A stretch of DNA of 64,000 nucleotides, taken from NCBI RefSeq assembly GCF_001466725.1, contig NZ_CP013650.1:2480001-2544000 (forward strand), written 5' to 3'. The stretch's first letter is position 1. Each line of letters opens with the position of its first letter. The stretch comes from Lacimicrobium alkaliphilum (GTDB lineage: Bacteria; Pseudomonadota; Gammaproteobacteria; Enterobacterales; Alteromonadaceae). Positions 1-8,644 of the stretch are shown piece after piece. The position numbers and the translations under genes were made by a program. The notes below the pieces were generated by a model that worked only from the letters and a program-made list of their open reading frames with translations, searched no databases and was not told the DNA's origin.

Positions 1-96
1 TTTCTCCTGGCTGAGCCAGTTAACCCTGCCACGATAAAAAAGATGGGCCAGTAGTTTAACCTTTGCCATCAGCAAAAAACTAACAAGTTTATTCAT
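1..96 (-). CDS. Partial CDS, possible acyltransferase N-terminus
   Basis: A 32-codon open frame starts with ATG at 96 and runs off the left edge of the window. It begins MNKLVSFLLMAKVKLLAHLF and continues to a VNWLS segment. A hydrophobic-basic leader followed by this kind of segment resembles the start of small 1-acyl-glycerol-3-phosphate acyltransferases in this group, but the catalytic HX4D motif would lie outside the window, so the function is a guess. It is divergent from the lipoprotein gene at 220, and the promoters of both should lie in 97-219. Confidence 0.4.
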   Translation of the reverse strand, partial: MNKLVSFLLMAKVKLLAHLFYRGRVNWLSQEK

Positions 97-219
97 ACTT
101 AACCGATGCAACCTCGTTGTTGTTTTCAGACCATGTTAGCCGAATTGGGTTCTGCTCAAGGATTTTTTTTCACTGCCGATAGCTTTCATGTAAGCAATAT
201 ATCTGAGGTAACCGATAGC

Positions 220-654
220 ATGAAACATTTAACCCAACTAAAGAGTCTGATGGTCGCAGCGCTGACTGTATTGCTGTCAATGGGGTTAACCGCCTGCATG
301 CAAGGCTTTTCAGTCGCAGAAACTGCCGCACAAGCCCCGGCCTCGGATAATATTCCTGAGCTGGCACTGAAAAGAGTTAACCAGACATTTAAAACCTCAT
401 TTATGATGGGCGACTGGTACTATCAGGGTGCCACTGCGGTAAAAGGCGGAATTGATGCCTATATCCAGATCCCCAGTGAGCTGGACATGGATCCTGAATA
501 CCAGCGTAACTATCTGCGCCAGTCAGTCTGCCCGAAAGCAGACAACCATCAACTATGGAAAGAACTGTCAGGCCTGTCCTTATCGGTTCATCTGTACACC
601 TTCAATAAACGATTCAGTGTTCACGCTACCTGCAAGAACCCACTGGTTTCGTGA
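220..654 (+). CDS. Small hypothetical lipoprotein
   Basis: A 144-residue protein beginning MKHLTQLKSL. I chose the ATG at 220 because GAGGTA lies at 205-210 with good spacing and the protein then begins with a clean lipoprotein signal: basic residues, a hydrophobic core (LMVAALTVLLSMG) and a lipobox LTAC with the modified Cys near residue 25. A longer frame from 106 would bury this signal. The mature part has no domain I recognise; it contains a WYYQGA segment, two further cysteines that could form a disulfide, and probably a compact periplasmic fold. A strong terminator follows immediately, so it is probably transcribed alone. Confidence 0.75.
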   Translation: MKHLTQLKSLMVAALTVLLSMGLTACMQGFSVAETAAQAPASDNIPELALKRVNQTFKTSFMMGDWYYQGATAVKGGIDAYIQIPSELDMDPEYQRNYLRQSVCPKADNHQLWKELSGLSLSVHLYTFNKRFSVHATCKNPLVS

Positions 655-668
655 TTCCTGTTTTGAAT

Positions 669-696
669 TAAAAAAGGGACCTTGTGTCCCTTTTTT
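669..696 (+). terminator. Rho-independent terminator
   Basis: The perfect stem AAAAAGGGAC / GTCCCTTTTT has a 5-base loop (CTTGT) and the right arm continues as a T run. It begins about 15 bases after the lipoprotein stop codon. The A and T tracts are symmetric, so it could also work on the other strand. Confidence 0.9.
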
Positions 697-810
697 ATTT
701 ATTGTCTTATCAGTTCAGCCACAATTCAGGCAGATACCGTATCATGCTGATGATGGTTTTCTTGTTAGTTTTGGTTATTCTTTTTGATGATAGGTGCTTT
801 GGCGGTAGTG

Positions 811-1074
811 ATACCAGTACGCATAAATAATTACTCACTCAGCGCGACGACAATGTTCTCTGACAAGGCATGATCCTGAAGGTCTGGTGGGTCTAAATCA
901 AAAGACCATAACACAACCAGCGGGCATTTTAGCCTCTCCCGGAGGGAGCAGCCAGAAGAGCTTATCTGTGCGTTGGCGCTTCTTGACGCAGAACCACTAT
1001 GTCTGTGAAGCGCCGCCATGCTCTAAGCCATTCTGACTCGCTCTGAGAAAGCAATTATCTATGCGGACTGGTAT
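811..1074. mobile_element. MITE-like element 1 with terminal inverted repeats
   Basis: The left end ATACCAGTACGCATAAATAA at 811-830 matches the reverse complement of the right end (1053-1074, reading ATACCAGTCCGCATAGAT inward) with two mismatches over 22 bases, and weaker similarity goes on inward. The unit is about 264 bp and has no coding capacity I would accept. Its middle contains the palindrome-like block CTCCCGGAGGGAG (about 936-948) and several local inverted repeats. No clear target-site duplication was seen. It fills most of the gene-free stretch 697-1110 and ends 36 bases before the PepSY start codon. Size, terminal repeats and lack of genes fit a non-autonomous miniature element; the parent transposase is unknown. 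Confidence 0.65.
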
Positions 1075-1110
1075 AGTTACATTTAGTTTCAGTTTATTAA
1101 TGAGGATATG

Positions 1111-1380
1111 ATGAAAATGCTCAGACTACTGCCAGTGCTGCTCTGTATTTTTCTGGTTACACCAGCGATGGCGCAGGATCGCGAGCAGGAACAGATAGAT
1201 AAGACCAGGGCAGCGCAAAAGGCACGCCAGCAAGTGAATGGCAGGGTACTCAAAGTCGATCGCAAAAAAGACAACTACAGAGTCAAAATGCTGAAAAAAT
1301 CCGGCCGGGTGGTAACCGTCGATGTGGATTCCAAATCTGGTCAGGTCAGCAGCAAGGAAAAGAAAAAGAATGGCCGTTAA
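1111..1380 (+). CDS. Exported PepSY-like domain protein
   Basis: A small secreted protein of 89 residues (MKMLRLLPVLLCIFLV...). Residues 1-22 are a signal peptide ending AMA-Q. The mature part is very basic and has the short PepSY pattern: a helix rich in Q, R and K, then VNGRVLKVDRKKDNYRVKML and a beta hairpin ending VDVDSKSGQV. An ATG two bases upstream-adjacent at 1108 is also in frame, but GAGG at 1102-1105 is better spaced for 1111. PepSY proteins often sit beside PhoPQ-type two-component systems and are thought to modulate or be controlled by them; that link here is inferred from position, since the regulator follows after element 2. Confidence 0.75.
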   Translation: MKMLRLLPVLLCIFLVTPAMAQDREQEQIDKTRAAQKARQQVNGRVLKVDRKKDNYRVKMLKKSGRVVTVDVDSKSGQVSSKEKKKNGR

Positions 1381-1408
1381 CCCAGGCCTGTAAATCAGGA
1401 TAGTTTCC

Positions 1409-1677
1409 AGAGCACCATACAGTTTAAAAAACGAATACCAGAGCTGCCTGAAAAAGTCTCAATCAAGGCGTGGTTGCGCAGGAATAGTGGTGCTCTTTTA
1501 AGCAACCAGAACGCAGAATGAGGCTTTTTCAGGCGCTCCCGGAGGGCGAGGCCCAAAAAACGCGCATCCGGCGGCAAATTTTCTTGATTTAGGCCCACTA
1601 AACCTTCAAAAATTTGCCTTGCCTGCGCGCTTTCTGAACTCTCGCTGGTGTTGTTTATTTAAACTATATGGTGCTCT
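1409..1677. mobile_element. MITE-like element 2 with terminal inverted repeats
   Basis: The left end GAGCACCATACAGTTTAAA (1410-1428) is matched by the right end TTTAAACTATATGGTGCTC (1658-1676) as an inverted repeat with one mismatch in 19, and both flanking bases also pair (A1409/T1677). Inside is a nested hairpin: GCCTGAAAAAGTCTC (1446-1460) pairs with 1520-1534, with TGGTTGC/GCAACCA inside it; a second inverted pair is near 1561-1580 and 1611-1630. The block CTCCCGGAGGG (about 1537-1547) is shared with element 1 although the ends differ. The right end stops one base before the response-regulator ATG, so any promoter and leader of that gene lie in the element or upstream of it. No target duplication was recognised. 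Confidence 0.65.
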
Positions 1678-1678
1678 A

Positions 1679-2353
1679 ATGCGTATATTGATTGTAGAAG
1701 ATGACAGTCGCCTGCTCACTCAGTTAGACCAGTTGATGCAGCAAAATGGCTACAGCGTTGATCTGGCCGATGATGGCGAGAAAGCCCTTTACCTGTTTAA
1801 AGAGTACCCCTATGACCTGGCGATTATCGATATCGGACTACCGATATTGGATGGTCTGGAGCTTATCCGCCGTGTTCGCCAGCAAAAAATACTCAGTCCA
1901 ATCCTGATACTCACAGCGCGGGACAGATGGCAGGAGAAAGTCGAAGGCCTGGAAGCCGGTGCCGATGACTATCTGACCAAACCTTTTTACAACGAAGAAC
2001 TGCTGGCAAGGGCTAAAGCCCTGATCCGCCGTGCAGCGGGGCAACCTAATCCTGCGCTTGAGAAAGGGCCGATCCGGCTCGATACCCTGTCAGAAGAAGT
2101 GTTCGTCGACGGGCAGGCGGTAGAGCTGACCGCTTACGAGTACCGTGTACTCGAGTACCTGTTAATGAATCCGAACAAGATCATTTCCAAGACCGAACTG
2201 ACCGAGCATATCTATGATCAGGATTTTGATCTGGACAGCAACGTCATCGAGGTATTCGTCGGGCGGCTGCGCAAGAAACTGGATCCTGACAACCAAATCA
2301 AACCAATCGAAACCCTGCGTGGCCGGGGTTATCGGATCAATCGTCAGTTATGA
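1679..2353 (+). CDS. PhoP-like OmpR-family response regulator
   Basis: A 224-residue response regulator. The receiver domain (1-115) has the acidic pocket E7-D8-D9, phosphoacceptor D51 in IIDIGLP, T79 and K101 in LTKPF; the stretch TARDRWQEKVEGLEAGADDY is close to PhoP/QseB-type regulators. The winged-helix DNA-binding domain (about 127-224) ends with GRGYRI. I start it at 1679 because MRILIVEDD is the canonical N-terminus; a frame from 1619 would read 20 extra residues out of the repeat element. No good Shine-Dalgarno is visible because the repeat ends one base before the ATG. The stop overlaps the kinase start (ATGA), so the two are translationally coupled. Confidence 0.9.
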   Translation: MRILIVEDDSRLLTQLDQLMQQNGYSVDLADDGEKALYLFKEYPYDLAIIDIGLPILDGLELIRRVRQQKILSPILILTARDRWQEKVEGLEAGADDYLTKPFYNEELLARAKALIRRAAGQPNPALEKGPIRLDTLSEEVFVDGQAVELTAYEYRVLEYLLMNPNKIISKTELTEHIYDQDFDLDSNVIEVFVGRLRKKLDPDNQIKPIETLRGRGYRINRQL

Positions 2354-3687
2354 CCAAATGGTCCCTCAAGGGCCGCAGTCTGGCCGCTGGGGTACTGGTG
2401 CTGGTGATCTTTTTTCCCCTCGTTGCACTGGTTCTGGAACAAGCCTTCAGCAATAGCCTCAGTCAGTCCATGGAAGAGCAATTGAGATTGCAGAACCTGG
2501 GCCTTATCTCTGAATTTGAGGTGATACAGGGTGAGATCCAGATGCCTGAGCAGCTGTTTAACAATAGCCTCAACATCCCAGATTCAGGTACTTACGCGCT
2601 GATTTCCATGCACAAACTGCCGCTCTGGGAGTCAGATTCCACCCTCAACTGGAGTCATATCCCTGAGTTAGACCGGCCTGATGTGGGGGAGGAAATGTTT
2701 GTCTCACGGCAAATTGACGGGATAAAGTTCTTTCAGTTCAGCTATACCGCAGAGTTTGAGGATAGGGATTTTATGTTTCCTGTTACCTTTCATATTCTGC
2801 AGGAACGGCGGCTGTTTGACAGAGAAGTCAGTGCCTACCGGGCAACCTTGTGGCAATGGCTTGGGCTGATTTCTTTGTTACTGATCGCCTTATTGGTGTT
2901 CAGCCTGTATGCGGCTCTGAGACCGATAAGCCAATTGGTAAGCCAGATCAGTGATGTGGAAAAAGGCAAATGTCACCGTCTTTCAGGAACCTTCCCGCCG
3001 GAGCTGGAACACCTGAAAACAAGCCTCAACCACCTGCTGGATTCCGAACTGCAACAGCGTCAACGCTATTACAATAGCCTCGGTGATCTGGCTCACAACC
3101 TGAAAACGCCACTGGCGCTGCTAAAAGGTAACGACCAGGTGATGCAAGTCGCCAACCAGCCCGTAGAACAAATCGACAACATTATCAGTCGTCAGTTAAA
3201 ACGGGCGGTAGCCGGTGCCGGCAGTGGCTGGCAGCAGAAAGTTGCCTTGTCGGACTTACTGCAACAGATTATCAGTGCGATGAAAAAGGTTTACGCTGAT
3301 AAGAAGCTTGATATTGAGCTGTTGGATGACGCGCAAGCTGAACTGGCTGCTGACAAAACCGATTTAATGGAGCTTTTCGGCAACCTGATTGATAACGCCT
3401 GCAAGGCTGCGCGCAGACAGGTTCGTATCAGCTTGCAACAAAACGATAAGGTACTGGTGTTAATGATTGAAGACGACGGTCCCGGAATCCATCCGGAACA
3501 ACGCCAGCAAATCCTCAACCGCGGTACACGGCTTGACAGTTATCCCGGCGGCCAGGGCCTTGGTATGGCCATTGTCACAGATCTTGTCAATGCCTATCAG
3601 GGCAAACTGGAAATAGCCGACTCATCCTTAGGAGGTAACCTTTTCAGGATCAGGTTTAGCACTGATTTCACTGCCATCACCGAGTAA
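2350..3687 (+). CDS. PhoQ-like sensor histidine kinase
   Basis: A 445-residue inner-membrane histidine kinase, partner of the preceding regulator. There is a first membrane helix at about 10-30, a periplasmic sensor domain at about 31-165 with several acidic residues, a second helix at about 168-190, a HAMP-like linker, an H-box with His249 in DLAHNLKTPLALL, an N-box with NLIDNACKAA (N349), and the G boxes DDGPGI (375-380) and GQGLGMA (401-407). All catalytic motifs are intact. PhoQ-type kinases sense divalent cations or cationic peptides; that ligand is not proven here. Its 3' end overlaps the converging AI-2E permease gene by 60 bases. Confidence 0.9.
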   Translation: MTKWSLKGRSLAAGVLVLVIFFPLVALVLEQAFSNSLSQSMEEQLRLQNLGLISEFEVIQGEIQMPEQLFNNSLNIPDSGTYALISMHKLPLWESDSTLNWSHIPELDRPDVGEEMFVSRQIDGIKFFQFSYTAEFEDRDFMFPVTFHILQERRLFDREVSAYRATLWQWLGLISLLLIALLVFSLYAALRPISQLVSQISDVEKGKCHRLSGTFPPELEHLKTSLNHLLDSELQQRQRYYNSLGDLAHNLKTPLALLKGNDQVMQVANQPVEQIDNIISRQLKRAVAGAGSGWQQKVALSDLLQQIISAMKKVYADKKLDIELLDDAQAELAADKTDLMELFGNLIDNACKAARRQVRISLQQNDKVLVLMIEDDGPGIHPEQRQQILNRGTRLDSYPGGQGLGMAIVTDLVNAYQGKLEIADSSLGGNLFRIRFSTDFTAITE

Positions 3688-4689
3688 CACCGCAAACCAG
3701 TTCCCACCATGGGTTGATTCCAGGGCTATTTTCACAATCATGGTCAGAGGTACCGACAACAGCATTCCAACTGTACCTAACAGCCAGCCCCAGAATATCA
3801 ACGACAGAAATACGACCAATGTGGACAAGCCCAGCCCCCGCCCCATAAATTTAGGCTCAATCATATTGCCCATCAGCGTATTCAGTGCAATATAAAACAA
3901 CGCCACCACCCCTGCCATTGCCGGGCCAAGCTGAACAAAGGCAAGCAACACCGCTGGCACTGCGGCGAGAATCGAGCCGATATTAGGAATATAATTAAGT
4001 AAAAACGCCAGAACCGCCCATAACATAAAATGATCCAGTCCCAGGAGGTAGAGCACCACTCCCACGATAGCTCCGGTTATCAGACTGATTAGTGTCTTTA
4101 TCACCAGATAGTTTTTAACGGATGTCAGAAACCTGTCTACCTGTTTAATTTTTATGTCCGGATTCGCCAGCGCAATATGCACTTTTTTCGGTATGGTGTC
4201 CGCCTCAAACAGCATAAACACCACTGTCAGCAGAATCAGAAAGAAGTTAGTCATCACCGAGCCCAGGCTGGTAAGCAGATTGCTCGCCATGTTCATCGCC
4301 AGTCCAGGATCCAGATAGGATAATAACTGGGTTCTGTCTATCTGAATATTCAGGGTTGATAACTGCGCCGCCATCCATGCCAGTTCATTAGCCAGTTGGG
4401 ATTTATACTCGGGTAAGTTAAGGGTGAAATCGTTCATGGATTGACCAACCAGTCCGGCCAGCATAAATCCAAATATGACAATAATCAGTATTACTAATGC
4501 TACCGATACGGCTTTGGGTATTCGGTACTGCGTCGCCCGCCGGATAATGGGATTACAGGCGATGGCGATAAACATCGATAACAGGAAAGGGACAACGATA
4601 GCGCTGGCGGCCTTAATGCCTGCCAAAACAACGATCAGGGAGGCCATCGTCAACAATACCTTGAGACTGGAGCTGCTCTTTATTTCCAT
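3628..4689 (-). CDS. AI-2E family transporter (permease)
   Basis: A 353-residue polytopic membrane protein with about eight hydrophobic segments and the PF01594 layout: two N-terminal helices, a long amphipathic loop (about 60-150), then a bundle containing the ALLNYIPNIGSILAAVPA-like turn (here FLLNYIPNIGSILAAVPAVL, near residue 235) and a GNMIEPKFMGRGLGLS stretch typical of the family. Members include TqsA, linked to AI-2 export, and others acting in Na+/H+ exchange or unknown transport, so the substrate is open. The gene stands alone, divergent from folX; its last 20 codons are antisense to the end of the kinase gene. Confidence 0.85.
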   Translation of the reverse strand: MEIKSSSSLKVLLTMASLIVVLAGIKAASAIVVPFLLSMFIAIACNPIIRRATQYRIPKAVSVALVILIIVIFGFMLAGLVGQSMNDFTLNLPEYKSQLANELAWMAAQLSTLNIQIDRTQLLSYLDPGLAMNMASNLLTSLGSVMTNFFLILLTVVFMLFEADTIPKKVHIALANPDIKIKQVDRFLTSVKNYLVIKTLISLITGAIVGVVLYLLGLDHFMLWAVLAFLLNYIPNIGSILAAVPAVLLAFVQLGPAMAGVVALFYIALNTLMGNMIEPKFMGRGLGLSTLVVFLSLIFWGWLLGTVGMLLSVPLTMIVKIALESTHGGNWFAVLLGDGSEISAKPDPEKVTS

Positions 4690-4802
4690 TATTCACAAGT
4701 CAACCGTGTGTGCTTGTGGCAAAATTAACAGAAATACCTGAGGTTTAATACCAATATACCAATCTGTAGATTACCTCAGGCAGACAAAGGAAATTAATAA
4801 AA

Positions 4803-5171
4803 ATGACACTAAACCCGGCCACAATCCGTATTAAGAACCTGCGCTTACGCACTTATATTGGGATTAAACCCGATGAAGTAGATAATAAGCAGGACGTACT
4901 GATCAATGTTAAAATTCGCTACCGGGCTGAACAGGCAACCAGTTCTGATGATATGCAGGACGCGCTGAACTATCGCACCATCACCAAGCGCATTATTGAA
5001 CTGGTGGAAAACAACCGCTTTTCTTTGTTGGAAAAACTCACTTCAGAGATACTGGCGATTGCCGCAGAACATCCATGGGTAATCTATGCAGAGGCCGAAG
5101 TAGACAAACCTCATGCCCTTCGCTTTGCTGATTCGGTCTCTCTGTGCTTATCTTGTGGTAACAGTGAATAA
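4803..5171 (+). CDS. folX: Dihydroneopterin triphosphate 2'-epimerase
   Basis: A 122-residue protein of the FolB/FolX fold. It reads [19 protein letters not shown] near the start, then [20 protein letters not shown] and [10 protein letters not shown], and [15 protein letters not shown] near the end, which follows E. coli FolX closely and not FolB. It converts 7,8-dihydroneopterin triphosphate to the 2'-epimer in pterin metabolism; FolX is not needed for folate itself in E. coli. AAGGAAAT lies upstream of the ATG. The next gene is a yfcH homologue 21 bases downstream, the same pair as in E. coli, which supports orthology. Confidence 0.93.
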   Translation: MTLNPATIRIKNLRLRTYIGIKPDEVDNKQDVLINVKIRYRAEQATSSDDMQDALNYRTITKRIIELVENNRFSLLEKLTSEILAIAAEHPWVIYAEAEVDKPHALRFADSVSLCLSCGNSE

Positions 5172-5192
5172 CACTAAGCAAGTGAGAATCTT

Positions 5193-6092
5193 ATGCAGAT
5201 CCTGATGACAGGCGGTACCGGACTGATAGGTTCAAGACTTCTGTCCCGCTTCCCGGAAGGCCATCAGATTACGGTACTGACCCGCAACCTGGCGGAAGCA
5301 CAAATGGCGCTGGGGCGACGGGCCCGCTGGCTGTCCTCACTCAAATCTCTGAGTAATCTGGATGAATACGACGCCGTCATTAATCTGGCCGGCGAGCCGA
5401 TAGCAGACAGTCGCTGGAGCACCGAGCAGAAAGAACGTATTTGCCAGAGCCGCTGGGAAATCACCCAAAAACTGGTGGATCTTTGCCAGGCGGGCAACAA
5501 TCCGCCAAAAGTGTTCTTAAGTGGTTCAGCGATTGGTTACTACGGGCGCCAGGGTGATGAATTTATCAGTGAATATCACCAGGATTGCTACGATGAATTC
5601 AGCCACAGATTGTGTAAGAAATGGGAAGAGATCGCCCTGCAGGCTGAATCGGATTCAACCCGGGTCTGTCTGCTGCGCACAGGTATTGTGCTAAGCCGCA
5701 GAGGGGGAGCACTGGTCAAAATGATGCCCGCCTTTAAGTTTGGCCTCGGTGGCCCTATGGGAAACGGGCAGCAGTATATGTCCTGGATCCATATCAGCGA
5801 TATGGTTGCCGCTATCCTGTTTTTACTTGAACAGCCCGATTGCCAGGGGCCATACAACCTCACGGCTCCCAACCCGGTAACCAATCAGGAATTCAGCCAG
5901 ATCCTGGCTAAGGCCCTGCACCGCCCTTGTCTGTTCAGAATGCCGGCCTTTGTGGTCAGAATCCTGTTTGATGAGATGTCTGATCTGTTGTTATACGGTC
6001 AGCGGGTGCTGCCGAAAAGGCTACAGGAAGCCGGCTTTCACTTTCAGCATCAACATCTTGATGAAGCACTAAAAAGCCTGCAGTTACGCTGA
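5193..6092 (+). CDS. yfcH: TIGR01777 family epimerase-like protein (YfcH)
   Basis: A 299-residue atypical SDR protein. The N-terminal nucleotide-binding loop is TGGTGLIGSRLL (7-18), followed by NLAGEPIADSRW, which is diagnostic of the TIGR01777/YfcH group, then SGSAIGYYG and a C-terminal DUF1731-like part ending with the RVLPKRLQEAGFHFQ segment near residue 275. The YYG replaces the classical YxxxK motif in this group. The cell-biological role is unknown; the family lies near folX in many enterics. It is probably cotranscribed with folX. Confidence 0.9.
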   Translation: MQILMTGGTGLIGSRLLSRFPEGHQITVLTRNLAEAQMALGRRARWLSSLKSLSNLDEYDAVINLAGEPIADSRWSTEQKERICQSRWEITQKLVDLCQAGNNPPKVFLSGSAIGYYGRQGDEFISEYHQDCYDEFSHRLCKKWEEIALQAESDSTRVCLLRTGIVLSRRGGALVKMMPAFKFGLGGPMGNGQQYMSWIHISDMVAAILFLLEQPDCQGPYNLTAPNPVTNQEFSQILAKALHRPCLFRMPAFVVRILFDEMSDLLLYGQRVLPKRLQEAGFHFQHQHLDEALKSLQLR

Positions 6093-6110
6093 ATAAAAGC
6101 GCAACTGCAG
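6078..6110. terminator. Hairpin between convergent yfcH and ybbP
   Basis: CTGCAGTTACGC (6078-6089) pairs with GCGCAACTGCAG (6099-6110) with one A/C mismatch and a 9-base loop that contains the yfcH stop codon. No clear T run follows on either strand, so a terminator is inferred from its position between the two converging 3' ends. Confidence 0.45.
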
Positions 6111-6118
6111 CATTCAGG

Positions 6119-8644
6119 TTAAACCATACGCCTTAGCAACTGACTGGTGTTCAGAGACAACAACCGCCAGCAGCTTATGGCGCCAAGCAGCCCCACCACA
6201 ACGGCACCGCTCGCCGGTGCTAACAACCAATACTGCCAGTGCACAGTCGTTTGCATATTAAAGACCTGGCTTTGCAAAAGGTACAGCGCCAGTTCATTCG
6301 CCACTGCAGCCATGGCTCCGGCCACAATACCGATAATGATAAACTCGGCAATCACGCTCATGCGGATCATCAGGCCTCTGGCACCGAGAGTTCGCAATAT
6401 GGCCAGCTCCTGCTGTCGCTCATCCATGCTTGATTGCACCTGAGCCACCAATACCAGGGCCCCTGCACATAGCACCAGAACCAGAATAAACTCCACCGCC
6501 AGGGACACCTGGGAAACAATACTGCGCAACTGATTAATCCGCGCATCCACATCAAACAGCGTCACTGTGGGAAAAGGCGACATTAACTGTCCGAGCATGG
6601 CTTTTTGCTCAGTGGGTAAGTGAAAACTGGTAATGTAGGTAGGCGAGAACGCTTCCATGGCGGCAGGCTCCAGCACAAAGAAGAAGTTAGGCTGCATGGT
6701 TTGCCAGTTTACTTCCCGCAAACTGCCCACCTCTGCCCTGACCACCTCACTGCCGATATTAAAATGCAACAGATCGCCCAGCTTAATATCCAGCCTCTCA
6801 GCCACCTGAGACTCCACAGACACCTGATAGGGTCTCTCTTCGCTGGTACTGTCACCATGCCAGCTACCAGCCACAATACGATTTTCATGCTGCAGCGTAT
6901 CGCTCCAGGTCAGGTTGGCCTCTCTGCCCAATCCGCGTCGACCACTTTCATCCTCTTCTTTGGTCACTTCGGTGCGAATGGTGTCATCATTGATGGCCAC
7001 AAAACGTCCGCGCACCACCGGATAAAACTTCTCCATCTGCAGGTTGCGCTCGGAAAAATGAGACTCTATCACCGGTCGCTGCTGATCAGTGATATTGATC
7101 ATAAAATAATTCGGCGTGCCTTCAGGCAATTGGTCCTGCCACTGTTGCACCATGTCATTGCGCATCACCAGTACTACCAGCAGTAACATGATGGTAATGG
7201 CAAAGCTGATCAGTTGTACCGAGTTATCCATGGCTCGGCGCTGGATCCGCGCCCAGGCCAGTTGCCAGGCACCCATGCGACCCTGCCCCAGCTTACGCCC
7301 CAGCCATATCAGCACCATAGTCACAGCTAACAGCACCAAGGCCAGCACCAGTCCGGTCATCAGCAAAATCAGACTGATTTTCAGATCGCCGCTGTAGGCC
7401 CACATCAGCATAAAAATAGCGCTGCCTGCGGCAAGAAACTGGGTGATTCTGGAGCCCATACTGGCACCAAGATCACGCCTTAACACCCTTAAGGGCGGCA
7501 CTGAAAACAGCTTCATCAACGGATAAAGGGAGAACAGCATGGCACAAACCACACCAGTGAAAACGGCAATGAAAAATGGCCGCCAGTGCCAGGCATCCAG
7601 TGCCACCGGCACCCTTTCTGCAATCAGCTGGGCCACCAGATGCTGTGCACCAAAGCCAATCCCGGCACCTATTACAATGCCCAAAGTGGCGATAAAGACA
7701 ATTTGCAGCAGGTAGATCTTTCTGACCATATTACCGGGCGCACCCAGGGTTTTCATGATCGCTACAGGATCGTAATGACGATGGCTGTAACGCTGCGCTG
7801 CAACGGCGATAGATACCGAAGCCAGTACGATGGCCAGCAGGCTGGCCAGCAGAAAATACTGTTCGGCCCGGCGCACAGAACGCCCCAGCGGCGAATCATC
7901 GTCTTTTACCGAACGCCAGTAATGCAGTTCCCTGTCCAGCTGTGGTTCCAGCCATTCATAATAGGCATCCAGTGCACTGTCTTGGCCACTGAACATAGTG
8001 TCATAATCTGTGCGGCTACCCGGCCCGCTGATCCCCGTCGCAGCAAGATCCTGCAGCGGCATTAATACCAGCGGATCACCGCCAAACACGTTAAAGCCGC
8101 CATCGGGCAATTCGCTGATCACGGCGCTGACAATAAATTCCCGTTCGCCAATCTCAACCTTGTCGCCCTTTTTGATGCCAAGCACCTGAAACAGGCGGGA
8201 GTCCAGCCATACTTCACCGGATTGCGGCAAGGTGGTCACAGCTTTGCCTATGCCAAAGGGTTCATCGGCGAGTTTAATGGTACCTTTGAGGGGATAGGCA
8301 TTGTCCACGGCCCGCACATCCGCGAGCATCAGTTCGTCATTGGCAAATACCATTGAGCGCATCTGCACCCTTTGGGCGGTGTTCAGGCCCTCCTGCTTTG
8401 CCTTTTCCAGCCATTCCTGTGGTACCGGCTTGTCTGAGCCCAGCAAGCGGTCGGCAGCGAGAAACTCGGCGGTTCTGTCGGTCAGTGCCGTTTGCAGTCG
8501 CTCACTGAACAGAGATAACGACAAAACTGCAGCCACAGACAGAATAATCGCCAGCAGAATAACCGTAAGCTCTCCGCGACGGGCTTCATGGTGGAACAAT
8601 CGCCAGGAAAGAGTCAGGGCTGTGCGGTTGTGATTAGCCGACAT
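6119..8644 (-). CDS. ybbP: YbbP-like ABC transporter permease (FtsX superfamily)
   Basis: An 841-residue inner-membrane protein with the 4+4+2-helix plan of large MacB/FtsX-type permeases: an N-terminal helix (about 25-45), a large periplasmic domain, a helical block at about 265-370, central helices at about 395-500, a second periplasmic domain and a last FtsX block at the C-terminus (ILRTLGARGLMIRMS then GLLGAISCWRLLSLNTS). I start it at MSANHNR (8644), which has GGAG seven bases upstream and overlaps the ybbA stop by 11 bases; a frame from 8683 would add 13 residues. With YbbA it forms a type VII ABC system of unproven substrate, placed next to tesA as in E. coli. Confidence 0.87.
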   Translation of the reverse strand: MSANHNRTALTLSWRLFHHEARRGELTVILLAIILSVAAVLSLSLFSERLQTALTDRTAEFLAADRLLGSDKPVPQEWLEKAKQEGLNTAQRVQMRSMVFANDELMLADVRAVDNAYPLKGTIKLADEPFGIGKAVTTLPQSGEVWLDSRLFQVLGIKKGDKVEIGEREFIVSAVISELPDGGFNVFGGDPLVLMPLQDLAATGISGPGSRTDYDTMFSGQDSALDAYYEWLEPQLDRELHYWRSVKDDDSPLGRSVRRAEQYFLLASLLAIVLASVSIAVAAQRYSHRHYDPVAIMKTLGAPGNMVRKIYLLQIVFIATLGIVIGAGIGFGAQHLVAQLIAERVPVALDAWHWRPFFIAVFTGVVCAMLFSLYPLMKLFSVPPLRVLRRDLGASMGSRITQFLAAGSAIFMLMWAYSGDLKISLILLMTGLVLALVLLAVTMVLIWLGRKLGQGRMGAWQLAWARIQRRAMDNSVQLISFAITIMLLLVVLVMRNDMVQQWQDQLPEGTPNYFMINITDQQRPVIESHFSERNLQMEKFYPVVRGRFVAINDDTIRTEVTKEEDESGRRGLGREANLTWSDTLQHENRIVAGSWHGDSTSEERPYQVSVESQVAERLDIKLGDLLHFNIGSEVVRAEVGSLREVNWQTMQPNFFFVLEPAAMEAFSPTYITSFHLPTEQKAMLGQLMSPFPTVTLFDVDARINQLRSIVSQVSLAVEFILVLVLCAGALVLVAQVQSSMDERQQELAILRTLGARGLMIRMSVIAEFIIIGIVAGAMAAVANELALYLLQSQVFNMQTTVHWQYWLLAPASGAVVVGLLGAISCWRLLSLNTSQLLRRMV

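Noticed and set aside
811..1677. Small protein genes inside the two repeat elements
   Set aside because: The open frames lack ribosome sites and follow the palindromic structure of the elements.
6147..8065. Several long plus-strand open frames opposite ybbP
   Set aside because: They are antisense to a clear gene, have no ribosome sites and have low-complexity translations; codon periodicity belongs to ybbP.
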